Assembly: GCF_024713975.1 (NCBI RefSeq)
Contig: NC_091112.1
Coordinates: forward strand, 9,160,001-9,224,000
Direction of reading: 5' to 3'
Source of the DNA: Paralichthys olivaceus
Lineage: Eukaryota; Chordata; Actinopteri; Pleuronectiformes; Paralichthyidae
DNA length: 64,000 nt
Below the pieces are notes generated by a model. It was not told the DNA's origin, did no database searches, and worked only from the letters and a program-made list of their open reading frames with translations. Position numbers and translations under genes: made by a program. Below, one piece after another: positions 1-58,595 of this stretch; the first letter of the stretch is position 1, and the number at the start of each line of letters is the position of its first letter.

Positions 1-774
1 TATATTGACGTGTGTGTGAGTGTGGGCGAGGCATTGTGTGTTAGCATCCCAGCAGCATGCGTTTGCATTTCCCAAAGCAGGGGGTTTTCTCCAGTGTCTA
101 CAACAATGTACCCAGTCATTGAAATGCAGCACGGTAAACGCAGCCTGAACGTGACCCCGTTCTCTGGCTCTGTAAAGTAGCTCATGGTCAGAAGCTGCTG
201 CTGAGAGGGAGAAGTTGGAGAAATGTCTGTAAATACTTGTTTTGAGACATTTCCATAACAGCTTCTAGTCTATTTTTACTGTGAATAACGTAACTTTGCA
301 CATAAATCGTGATACAGTCACCAGAGCATGTGATACTGAAAGCAGTGAACAGATGGGAGTGGGACGTATCTGCATTAGTTGGCTGTGCACGCCTGTATCA
401 GTGTGCTCTGTGTTTACTTGCTTGTGGCCAGTGACTCTCTCTCACAGCATCTTGTTTCGAGGATCAGATCACTAAGTCAAAATGTCCCTGCTGTCTGCTG
501 TGAACCACCAGATTGTGATCATTTATAGTAGCTCCAATATGAATTCTAAGCATCTTTATAATCGCTCTGTTTGCAAGTTAGAGAAATATTATACAGCAAA
601 AATTGACTTCCCTAAAATATGTGACACAATTGACACAATTGTTCTTTGTACAGTTTATTGCACCACTTTGTTTATTGTTGCTCCTCCCCTTTGATCAACA
701 CGTTTATTATATTTTCTTAATCGTTCATTTTGAACGATATTTCCATCCATTCTGTCATTATTCGTTGGTGCAAT

Positions 775-955
775 AGCTTATTAAGACCCCCATAGTTTTC
801 TTGTTGAGCGACCTCTAGTGGCCACAGTATTTATGACTGGAGCAAAGCAGGAAGTCAGGCGTTTATTATTAAGACGACCAAGGTTGGTACGCCTGCCACC
901 ATTAGGGCACTATTTCAGAGGTCGCTCCATTGGTCGTTGGGTTAACCTTGAGGAT
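775..955. repeat. Degraded dispersed repeat with CTCTAGTGGCC motif
   Basis: The sequence around gcgacctctagtggccacag followed by gactggagcaaagcaggaag resembles the flank of short interspersed repeats common in fish genomes. Similar small motifs (agtagatgtcgc at 41630, ccatctagtgg at 44332) occur elsewhere in the window. Family name not known to me. Confidence 0.35.
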
Positions 956-989
956 TCTTTACAGTTGTTCAAGTTAGTGGACTTGTTCT

Positions 990-1210
990 ATTAGTTTTGT
1001 AATTAATCATTATTTTCTGTATCAATTAATCTGTTGTTGCCATTTTCTAATTGACTTGGATAAATATCAGAAAATATCAATGTAAACATCCTCAAATTGA
1101 GAGATTGAGTTTGGGTGATTTGTACGATAAAGAAATAAGGATTAACTGATTTTGATTGATCAGTTTTCAATCAGTCAACCTATTGATTAACAGACTGATC
1201 CATTAAGTTT
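990..1210. repeat. Degraded dispersed repeat of the ATTAATCGATTA-ended type
   Basis: It contains tgttgccattttctaattg, atcagaaaatatcaa and tcaatcagtcaacctattg. These match my memory of a very common percomorph element whose ends read as repeated ATTAATCGATTA and whose core has TCAGAAAA. Related fragments are at about 31930-32000, 33125-33410 and 43275-43350. Confidence 0.4.
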
Positions 1211-2473
1211 GCATGATTCTCCTTAATGATTCTGTCATATCAAAACCCCCTGCACCACTTTTAAGATCAAGCTGGAGTTTCTGTTTCTTCTGTATTTTAA
1301 ACAACTAAGTTTCTTTCTTTCTGTTTCAAATCTTCCTCTAAGCAGGAGTTGCAATAACCAATCAAGTTGCTTGAAATGCATATGCTGACATTTCTGAGTC
1401 GTGCAGGTTGCCTCACCTGAAAGCTATTACACTTTTTCCTTTGTATGCTGTGTGTGTGCCTGTGTTTGGAGAGGAACAATGTAGTCACAGCTTTGGTTCT
1501 CCGCTTTAGACTGACCGAAAATACCATGCACACTCTCTGTCAAACCAATATAACCAAACACCTAACCATAATCAGTTTCTCACCCCACACTCTGCAATGA
1601 CGTAGAGGAATCACTTCATAACAGCTGTTAAACTGCTCAAAACACATTTCAATCCAGAGTAAATGTTCTTCGTGCGTTTTCAGAGCCACATCCCACCTCT
1701 CGATAAATGTGATGTATCTGCATTGTCTGGACGAGCCGCAGTGAAAATGAGTTTGTCTTCCAGTTCACTCCCTTGAGCTGCAGCCTTAAAGGGAGACGAC
1801 GGCTGGGGAGAGGAAGTCTGAGGGAAAAGTGATAATGAATTGACTTAAGGCCTAGTTTCTATTTTGGTTGAGAATTGGTTTGTCTAAATGGGATGTGAGT
1901 CAGAGAAAGTGCACAGAGAAGACAAATGGAGGCATGGTGTAAAAAGGAGGAAGAACAAATCTGTCTTTCTGCTTTTATTTGAATTTTTTTCTATTATTTA
2001 TCTTTTTCTAACTTGGTAGTGATTCAGGACTGGACACGAATGCTTGAGAGAGAGTAATAAGTGGGCCTCCTGAGGTTGGCACATACATCTTAGAAAGCTG
2101 GATGGAAACTATTTCATGGTGTCCCCCTCTATCTCTTGAGCCCATATTTGTTTGGACTTTAAAAGCACAAAAATATAGAAATGTATAAAATAATGTAAAA
2201 TAGGATTAATATATGTATGTAGTTAAATGAACCTAATAATAACCATATGTATCTGAGGCAAAAACTATGTTGTAGGTAGGATTGTGTGTTTATTAACTGC
2301 ATCCTGAGCAGCACCATGGAGACATCAGACGTTATCAGTGACACCGAGGCCTCCTTGATGTGGGCCAAGTGGAAAAAATAGAGGGAGCAATCAGTGTGGT
2401 CCCATGATTCCTAGTGAGCTGTGAAGGAATGACAAGTAGAGCCAAGCTCACATCCCTCATCCCACATACACGT

Positions 2474-2475
<2 letters not shown>

Positions 2476-2526
<51 letters not shown>
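2476..2526. repeat. (CA)n microsatellite
   Basis: Uninterrupted CA dinucleotides for about 25 units, lying 350 bp upstream of the ripor2 first-exon leader. A shorter (CA) run follows at 2826-2848. Confidence 0.95.
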
Positions 2527-2527
<1 letters not shown>

Positions 2528-2825
2528 TTTCACACCCTTTTTGCTTGTCCTTGCTGACTAAAAATACAAAATTTAATTATTGTTAATCACCAGGTGCTCA
2601 AGCTGACTCATTACCATGCTGTGTGTTATGGACATGCACACACAAGCAGAAACACACGTACACTCACATAATGACCCTCCCCGTACTGTACACACACATG
2701 CGGACACTTACTCATACAAGTGCTCTCGAAACAGCACAGTCTCACTTCAGCTTTACACAGGATGTTATGAAATCTGCACTGCTGCTGAAACTTAATGAAA
2801 GTGGCTGGGAGTCCTCTCTCTCACC

Positions 2826-2848
2826 CACACACACACACACACACACAC
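2826..2848. repeat. (CA)n microsatellite near the ripor2 distal promoter
   Basis: About 11 CA units within 60 bp of the presumed ripor2 leader. Part of a CA-rich stretch from 2620 to 2880. Confidence 0.9.
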
Positions 2849-3077
2849 TTCTTCTTCTGGCACATTTACACTCACACACATCCTGGTGCAGGGAGCTGAG
2901 GCTCAGCTCAGTCCAGTCTTCTCCTGCTCGAGCGAGGAGCCTGCTGGTGATCGGACTGTCTCCTGGAGCTAAGAGGCCAAACCGATTCAATTACAGCCAG
3001 GTCGCTCTCTCCGAAGCTCCAGTTAGTCGGCTGAGGGAGACGAGGGGGAGAGAACCAGAGGAAGAAGAGGAATAGGG

Positions 3078-50557
<47,480 letters not shown>

Positions 50558-52950
50558 GCCACGGCTCCACCGAGAAGACGAGAGATCAAACTCCAGCCTG
50601 AGCTCTGAGGATGACACTGCCCCCTCAGCTCCACGCCACACTGCACACCTCACAGGCTGTTCTTTTACCGATCAGTTTATTGATCTCCACCTGCCGCATT
50701 AGATCACTGTTGTTACTGATACTGCCTCTTACAAGAAACTAACACCAAACAAACTGTCTTAACCACAAAGGCATACAACCTATACCCCTCCTGCACACAC
50801 ACACACAAATGTTATTCCGCCACACCTTTACTCCCGCACAACCCCCCCCTCACCCCCTTCCTCCCCCTGCGTTCTGAGCCAGGAACACTGGTCACGTTGA
50901 GTTTTCACTTGAGCACAGATTTGACGGGACACGAAGCCACTGAACGCTGCAGAAAACTGTGGAAACTGGAAGCAATGCGTCTTCACACAAACCTGTCGAC
51001 AAACAACACGCCACCGCACACAACACACGTATCACTCACCCACTGATTTACTCATATTGGCTGTTGCAGCGTCAGTCGTGTCAAGCAATATTCCAACTAT
51101 GACCTTTGTATAATCACTGTTTATCACACGTTTAAGTTGGTGGTTTATGCATCAGAGATGTTTTCGGCGCTTTCGGACGATTTGCACTGTTGTAACGCAT
51201 GTAAATATGGCATATTTTACACAGCCGGTGTAATATATATATGGTTGTATTCAAAGTGTATTTTTAGGTTTTTGTTTTCTAGTACGTTCCATTTTGAGTT
51301 TCAGGGATTCTCGTGTGTTTTGTGGCGGCGAGGACCGTACATGTGTTGAAAGTGGCTTTGGAGAGAAAGTGAGGTGAAACTGTGAAAGAACGTCGAGCAG
51401 ATTTAAGACCTCAAGTCTTAAACTCAAGTTTATCAGTGGAGACAAAAAAGGAAGAAGCTCAGATCTAAACTGCTGAGAGAGTGAACCTCGAGTTTTTCTC
51501 ATACCTGCAGTCGAACAAGTGCAATTTTTCTGTACATAGCTGACGTGAGAAGACATTTGATAAAAGTCGGCCTTTTGACCATTTGAGCCTTGATGTGGTC
51601 GAGCAGGAATTCTCTCTCTTTTGTAAATGGTTTTTTTTCCTACCAGGTACGGAGCCACTCGAGGGCAATAAATTCAGTTTGCATGAGAACGCACATTCTC
51701 AGTAACTGTACGGAGAGGATGGATGGATGCGTGTTGTTTCGGTTCTTGGTAACTGCACCTTCATTCGGCGTGTGAGCGAATAGCCAGATGAGAAGTGAAG
51801 TGAAGCTTTTTCTACGAGAAGTTGCAGGATGGAATGTTTGGTGCGTCTCGGGTCGTCTCGTTCTCCTGTAACTGACCCGAGTTCAGCATTTAAACTTTTG
51901 TCAGTGTAACTGAACTACTGAGTCCAGTGAGACGATAAAACTCACATCTGTTCTCACCTCTTATTTATTATTTACCCCTCGAATTTCTAATATGCTTTGG
52001 AAGTTTTACTGTAACAGTGCAGGTGACTTTGTTATGTATATATTTATGTTGGACTTTTGGATCAGGTCGAGGACAGTTGGTTTAAAAAGGCCTCCGTGTT
52101 ATTACCATGCAACTGATCTCATGCTTAACTTAAATTGGAGTTTATTTTGAGAGAATTATATTATATGGATTATTATTTTGGAGAAGATTAAGATTTGCTC
52201 ATAGTCTAATAGCGTTATAGATTTGTTTTTCCCTAAAAGGTCCCGGACAAAATGGGACATTATATATAGGAAATGTTACTTTATGACTTAGATTTACTGT
52301 AACCAAAGGAAGAATTAATTTTTAAATTGTCCTTTAATTAATGCTCATAATTCATCTTGAAGAATGTATTTTCAATACCACATTGGCATTTTGGCCACAA
52401 TGCTCAGACTCGTCTTTAGAAGCACAACTTTTAAAAAAAACAACAAACCCATAACATATGACTTTAACTACATTTGGTTCTAACTGCACAGTCCAGAAGC
52501 CATACTGATTAAAAACAAGTGGTAATATTTCTATGAAATGTATTTTTTTCTTTTGTATTATAATATGTAAATGTGTGAAGTTGTTGCTAAAAGCTGAAAC
52601 TTTTTTTTCTATACAACCTTTTACAAAACATGTTTTAAGTCCAGTTACAGTATTTTGGTCGAGTATCTAATTCAGCTACTCATTCAGTGTCTACTTTTTT
52701 TTTCTCTTTTTACAAACTTTCAGTTGACCAGTGTTATAAAGTTTTGCTGTTCAATTCCTAATCACCACAAATACAAGTTGGCAAAAATGTGCATGTTTAA
52801 TTATCAGGATAACTTGGTTGCTAAAATTGAACTTGATCCATCTCTGTAGCTTCTGTACTCATCCATTTAGTTGCATCCTCTTCTTCATTGTGGTCAGCAG
52901 CATTTACTCTGCTCATCTAAAGTTGCAATAAATTTTATTTTTGCATAATT
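50558..52950 (+). other. ripor2: ripor2 3' UTR with two polyadenylation signals
   Basis: Downstream of the TGA the sequence loses coding character. AATAAA occurs at 51667-51672 and again at 52927-52932. The second is followed by T/G-rich sequence that suits a cleavage region, so short (about 1.1 kb) and long (about 2.4 kb) 3' UTRs are both plausible. AT-rich stretches with ATTTA motifs are common after 51950. No ORF here resembles a protein. Confidence 0.6.
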
Positions 52951-53169
52951 GAAATAACAAAATTGTGGATTCCTTCAATCTTAAGGAGACCTGTTATTTT
53001 TTCACTTTAGTTTCTGTCATATCCTTGTATTAAACATGCTATTTTCAATGAATGTTAAATGGTTGCCTAAGAGTTTATAGAGCATTTTGTCAGCTCCTCA
53101 TCCTCACACGTCCTTTTAATTAGGAGTTAAGTTTGACATTTATCAGCCAAGAATTACATTTTACTCTTT
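52951..53169. other. Tail-to-tail gap between ripor2 and gmnn
   Basis: About 220 bp of AT-rich sequence between the last ripor2 polyadenylation signal and the gmnn signal. Nothing else seen. Confidence 0.5.
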
Positions 53170-54031
53170 AGTTGGATAGTTTTGTAAAATTTATTTTGCC
53201 TTAAAATATATTTTTTTAATGTTTATAGGTACTGCGCCAGGTTTAAAGAACACTTTGTCAGGTTTGTTTACTGAAAGCAGAACTTGAGCTGCTGGTGATA
53301 CAATCACCTCTGCACCATGTCATCACACATCTTAACTTGGACGACAACATTTCGCCAAGAAACAAAAGCCAAGATTCTTTTTTAAAAACGTGTTTTATCT
53401 TAAACAAGCTTTATGTACACAGCTGTTCTATAACATTGCACAATTTTTACAGCGTAAACCAAAACACTTCACAGGCCATGCATAAAGTAAGCTACCAGTG
53501 AGTGTAGCATGACTGCTTCTCCAATAAGCCTTTTCACAGCAGACATCAGTAAGAAAAACAGTAGTTACAGTTGAACTGTGATTATTTCCATTTACAGGTT
53601 GCTGACCTTCAACAGAGCAAATCTTTCACAGACACCAGGAGACAAAGGAACGCAAGAAAATTTGGTGCTGCAGTTTAGTGAGGATCCCTTTGTTGAGATT
53701 GAAACGGTCATTTTTGAGGTATTGATTTTTACGTTAACCTAAATTAACTGAAACAAAGTCTGTAGCCTGTGCTTAACTACTGACATGTCATCATGTCTTC
53801 CATTGAAAAAAGTTCTATACTGACTTAATTATGAACACTTCTTGGCCAAGAATTTTGCAAGTTGAACAAAACCTAAAGTCGTAAAACATTTGTTAAAATA
53901 TGATGCATTTCAAGAACAATGCGGTCTGAACATAAATTACACTGAAAAGCCAACATCTCCAAATAGACGTCACTCTGGCCAAAATCGGCTGATATATTAA
54001 GACAAAGTCCACGAGATGCGAGAGGTGTCAG
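53170..54031 (-). other. gmnn: gmnn 3' UTR
   Basis: Downstream (minus strand) of the stop at 54032 there is AT-rich non-coding sequence. The minus-strand AATAAA at 53195-53190 is the best polyadenylation signal and would give a 3' UTR of about 850 nt. The convergent ripor2 signal is about 260 bp away, so the two transcripts end very close together and may overlap if either reads through. The open frame at 53295-53501 has no recognisable product. Confidence 0.5.
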
Positions 54032-56615
54032 TTAATCCTGCTCCACTGACTCCTCTTCATCTTGTTCTTCTTCTTCTCCCTCTTCCTCGTCGCTGTAATC
54101 AGAATATTCATCCTCACTCTGGTTGGCAACTTCACTGCCATCTTCATCATTCTCATCCACATCAAGAGCGATGTCCTTCAGTTCCTCCAGATTATCTGGG
54201 CACTTTCCAGTCAACCTCTAAAAATACCAGAGATGCATTCAATTTACACTCAGTGCAAAGACATTCATATCATCTTGAGTAAATAATCAAAGAACTAAAT
54301 AATTTGTACGTGCCAAGATTTTAATTCAGAGCACACCATCGAAATGCCTGTGATTAAAAATGTTATGTTTACTGAAGTCCCAGGTTTTAGTGTAGGTAAC
54401 AAACAAGCAGTGCCACTGTGCCTACCTCAATCATATCAGCCATGTATTGGACGTGTTGTGCCAGCTCTTGCAGCTCTTCATTCTCACTCTTCAGTTTTGT
54501 TATCTGTTCATCTCTGGTCTCGATGTCTTTGTGCAACTGGTTTAAGGAAAGAAAAGAAATTTATTAGACGCGATGGGCAATCTTAAAATCTATGGCACCA
54601 TAATCTCTGACTAAAAATTGAGCTGTTGGTAAAAGGGTACTGGTCTCATCTGTATGAACCAGTCTCTAGGAATCAGGTTTATTTGAACAGGACTGGCAAC
54701 TTCAGTACAAGGTCTTCTAAAGTAGAACAGATTTGAAATGTTTAGGTGCAGAGTTACTTCAATATTCAGTGCCAGCTGGACAAGAGCCAACCAAGGTTGA
54801 CCCACCAGGAGCGTGGGAACAGCTCGACTGACAGCTAAACATTAGCTGCCTCTTAGTGATTAACTCACCTTCTCATTCTCCTGTAGAACATTGTACAAGG
54901 CCTTCCGTCGCTCATCGGCTACCTCTTTCCAGTAGGTGGAGGGAGGAGTTTCTACAACAGAGGAGATTTAAGGTCAAGATAAACCAAAATTTGAAATGAC
55001 CACCATTTTGTGATACCAATTATGAAACCTACCTTTGACCATAAGTTCATATGCTTCAGTGGTTGTGTCATCAGTCAAACACTGAGTTTCCTCTGTTTGT
55101 GTGGATTTGACTTCTACCTTCACCCTCTTTGGACCTCGAGTTGGTTCTGCACTCCACTGTTTCCTTTTGGGAATGATCTTTCCTGCCTATAGAGACAACA
55201 AAAGTAATTTTATAAAATGTTTAAGACAAGGTGGCTAAAGATCCTTTGTTCAACCAAATGAACAAGGTATAAAAACTCTAATAATGTAAACATGGAAAAT
55301 ACACATTCAAATCAAACTGGTTTCAATGACAAGCCACTAAATACCTGAGCTGACCACCCAAGATCTTTGTTGACAGCTGAGGGCTGAAGGACCTGCAGGG
55401 TTTGTCTGGGGGTTCCCATTGCCTTATGAGATGATGTGAAAAAACTCTGGAAGAAAATCAATGACTCTGATTAGTGTTACCTTAACTGACCTCATCACAA
55501 ACCAGATGTGAAAATAGTAACACATCCACAGGGCTTCCCGAATGAGAAATTTAAAACTCAAGACTGAGTTTCATGGGAAATAACACCTTGGGTTCTCATT
55601 TTCAAAGCCTCTGTTAATTAGGGTTTTGCATCACTTTGATTTTTTTTTTTTTTTTACACTCAGTTTCACTGTCACCATGGGAGAGGGCATGAGTGAAGCT
55701 GCTCGACAACACTGCTGCCATGTGAAACAGACCCACAGGTGTGGGAACAGGGGCAGGGCCTGAAGTCTTTCAACAACCCCCGTGGGAAAGTCTCTCCTTG
55801 AGGAGCATTACAGGGTAGCCAATCATCAGTTTGTTAATGTTTGAACGCTCCTTCACAGCTATAGTGTTTCAGGCCTGTAAAGGGTGATCAGTTGATGAGT
55901 GTCAGCTGAGGAGACAACGACCGAAACTATTCAACCTTCAGTTAAATAGAAATTAAAATACTTTAAGTTTGTTTAAATTGAAGCCAAGATTCCTCATCAT
56001 GGAGAGCCTATGCATCATTTTATTTAGATTTGTCACTCTGCTCATTAAGATTTTAAATACAACCTTCATTTGGGAGCAAAACTTAGAAAGTAACATTTAT
56101 CGATATCGACCATATGTTTAGCTCACTATACAATAGCCCTCTAATCAAGTATCTTGTGACTCAGTACAACACTGAGAACAGGCTCAGATTACCCGTCATG
56201 CAACACTGAGCAGGTCAATGTGGTACAAAAGGTTGTTTTCACACCAGGTCCTTTGACTTAGCAGGATACGCTCAGGTGACACCAACAAGCACGACTCCAT
56301 TTCAAGGTTAATATACCTCAAGACAAAGATCCAGTATGAAACCCCAGGCGGCTGAATGAGCTCAGCAGTCATTAGTATACTTGCTGGTGTCCCCTACAGA
56401 TACTGAGAGCTACTGGTTATTAATCAGATGTAACTTGCTTCTGGGAGATGCATCCTTTATTTAAACACATCATGATATAACATCCTGTTGGTGCATGCCC
56501 GTCCTAAACCTTAGCATTAGCACACTTTGAAGGGAGCATGACGAACCCACGATTAGTCACTTACCGTAATGTTCTCGTTAGACTTCTGTTGGCTGGGTCT
56601 TAGTTTTCCACTCAT
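54032..56615 (-). CDS. gmnn: Geminin, DNA replication licensing inhibitor
   Basis: Coding exons on the minus strand, 5' to 3': 56615-56565, 55446-55345, 55186-55033, 54951-54869, 54536-54426, 54217-54032. The total is 687 nt, giving 228 residues (human 209). The protein starts [18 protein letters not shown] destruction-box RQTL (about 31-34) is followed by QVLQPSA, as in human RRTLKMIQPSA. A basic nuclear-localisation-like stretch KRKQ...RGPKRVKV follows. The Cdt1-binding and coiled-coil core is [33 protein letters not shown] and [16 protein letters not shown] (about 107-168). A very acidic C-terminal tail follows, longer than in human. Known role: binds Cdt1 to block re-licensing, also binds Idas/Multicilin-type coiled coils, and is degraded by APC/C at mitotic exit. 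All splice sites seen are GT-AG. It is convergent with ripor2 and divergent from c6orf62. Confidence 0.97.
54218..56564 (-). other. gmnn: gmnn introns
   Basis: Introns of 147-1118 bp. The longest (55447-56564) contains a T-run near 55643 and no recognised repeat. No additional coding exon is needed: the six exons join in frame and match geminin end to end. Confidence 0.6.
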
Positions 56616-56875
56616 ATTTGCTCTCAAGAAAAAAACCTGAGAAAGCGAAATAGGCAAATTACGTTAAACTGTACGTGTATTCAATCCTTTGGCGTGTGAA
56701 GAAGTCGCCATGTTTGTAGGAAACAAGTGAACCGAGTCGGCAACCGTTAAAAATAGGATGATTCCAGGGAAGCTAGGCTAAACCCAGCACGGTGTTGGCT
56801 TTCTTAACTGGCAGCACGTGGTAAAACACGTATAACACGGTTTTCATCAAGTATAAACACGTTAAATCGACTCAC

Positions 56876-56945
56876 CGCTGATCAGGATCGAGCCACTTCT
56901 GGTGTGAGCTGATTCTCTTGTTGTGTGGCTCCCGCGCCAGCAGCT
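56876..56945 (-). promoter_or_regulatory. gmnn: gmnn non-coding first exon and promoter
   Basis: On the minus strand a GC-rich leader ends in the donor atcagcg|gtgagtc at 56876. The next exon starts after ctttctcag at 56636 and reaches the ATG 21 bases later. Just upstream lie a GC-box-like gggcg, a TATTTAAG A/T element and a cgcgggag element that resembles an E2F core. E2F control is known for geminin, but this site match is only suggestive. The transcription start is estimated. Confidence 0.55.
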
Positions 56946-57890
56946 TAAATAACGCCCACTCGGTCACGTGACGAGCACGCTGAAGGTTTTTTTTTCTTCA
57001 CGTTGTTGTTTTTTTTTTTCCACCCTCGTGCGGTCACATGTCAACACACGTCACATCTTTGTAGTTGCCTGGTGTGTGCGCAGCCATTTTGGGGAGGCTG
57101 CGGAGCGACGAGCTGGTAGCCCACTGTCAGCTGCTGCCCGAACACACACACACACACACAAAGAGAAGAAGCCATCGGGAAAACACAACGTTGGAAGCAG
57201 AAGCAGTGAAATATGGGCCCGCCGGGAGACAGGACGCGTCACTCGTCGACTGAGAGAACGGAGGACTTCAGCCTGGCGGTCGATTTATCTTGACATGGCA
57301 TGCGGCAGGGCGAGTCGGGGGTTGTGACGACGGAAGAAAAGGGAGAGGAAGACAACAAGCGCAGCGAACGCCACGAAGCTCCAGACACGGAAAGGGCAGA
57401 TTTGATCAAGCTAGCGTCTCTTTAGCCTCTCGGCGGTGTGAGTGTGGTGTGCTTCTCGGTTCCCTGGTTGGGGTTTTTTTTTGGTCGGTGAAGTTGTTGA
57501 CGACGCACGGCTGAGGCAATTTTGCTCCTAGCTAAAAAAAAAGAAAATGCTGAGCACAAGCGAAATCAGCTAGTCGGTCGAGCCCTCTCAGGTCTCCGGA
57601 CTCTCACAGCACTGGCAGCCACGTTGAAGCCAGCGAGAAGATGTAAACGCGTGGAAAGATGACCGCACGCTAGCTTAGCCCCACCGCCACACTCACAGGC
57701 CTCGATCCAGCCCGTCAGTCGGAAGATAAGATGTAGCTATAGCGTCGGTTCACTACTAGTTAGTGTCGGAAGTGAACGCCGAGGTCGGCCTGCTAGCTCG
57801 CCTTAGCTAGTGTGCTAAAAATACGCCCACGCCATGACTACGAGCACCGACGGGCCGTGGGCCGAATGAGTGGCAGTGAAAGTCAAGGAA
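56946..57890. promoter_or_regulatory. CpG-rich bidirectional promoter of gmnn and c6orf62
   Basis: This CpG-dense stretch lies between the gmnn leader (minus strand) and the c6orf62 5' region (plus strand). It contains a short CA tract (57144-57161) and no convincing coding sequence. The c6orf62 first exon must lie here, but several GT sites (for example near 57437) could be its donor and I cannot choose. Human GMNN and C6orf62 are also divergent but far apart. Here the two first exons are probably a few hundred bases apart. Confidence 0.55.
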
Positions 57891-58595
57891 ATGTCAAGTT
57901 ACCTTCGCAGTAGTCTTCGATGTTACCCGGTGCCAGCATCTCCTGGCATCTGCATTTACCTGCCATGTTCGTCCGTGTCCCCGATCCGCCTGTAACACGC
58001 ACATAGCGACGTCTCCGCAGAGAAACAAACACAACGACAGCCATGGATGAGAGACTTTGAAATGACCCAAACAATAGAATATTTGTCTGCTCGCTAGTCT
58101 CTGTAGTCGTCCAAGTCACTAGCAGGAGTCTATACTGCCGCTATGGGTTTTTATAGTAGCAGCCGTTTCTGTTGATTTCATTTTTTTTTTCTCCAGACGA
58201 AGAGTTAGTCAAATTTGAGTTGCTCTTTCATTTAAATCCCTTGTCGATGGCAGGTTGAAGACAAAGCTCTCGTGGCTTAAAGTCATGTCTTGAAAAATGG
58301 ATTTCTGATCAAGTAATTAGGAGATGTAGTATTTAGCTTGTGGATCATTCCCCTCCTCAACACTGCCCTAACACACACAAAAATTAAAGATGACTTAGTC
58401 TCGTTTCTGATTTGTTGACCTTTTTTCAGTTAGTAGTTAGTGGGTATTTCACTGATCAAACCTAAGAGTTGTTTGATGGGTTGTTTCTGCAAAGGGTAGC
58501 GAACTCCATCCTTTATCCAACGTATAGATACAAAAGTAGAGAGTGTAGCCACAATATTCTGCGCAAGACAAGAGCATCGCCATCAAAATCTAACC
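57891..58595 (+). other. c6orf62: c6orf62 5' intron and leader
   Basis: The CpG density falls off across this stretch. A good polypyrimidine tract and acceptor (gttgaccttttttcag) ends near 58430 and probably starts the exon that carries the ATG at 58596. The segment 57883-58119 has an open frame on the minus strand with donor-like sites, but no recognisable product. Confidence 0.4.

Larger units (their letters stand above)
1..2475. other. Upstream non-coding DNA with old repeats
   Basis: No recognisable exon on either strand. Short open frames here have no family features. Two degraded repeat-like stretches are listed separately (about 775-955 and 990-1210). The gene to the left of ripor2 is not reached. 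Confidence 0.6.

Noticed and set aside
2623..3075. 150-codon open frame upstream of the ripor2 start
   Set aside because: It runs through CA repeats and the ripor2 leader, ends at a TAG two bases before the ATG, and has no family features.
57883..58119. Minus-strand open frame with two donor-like sites near the c6orf62 promoter
   Set aside because: No recognisable product and no downstream minus-strand exon to splice to. More likely chance in a CpG-rich leader, although an upstream antisense transcript is possible.
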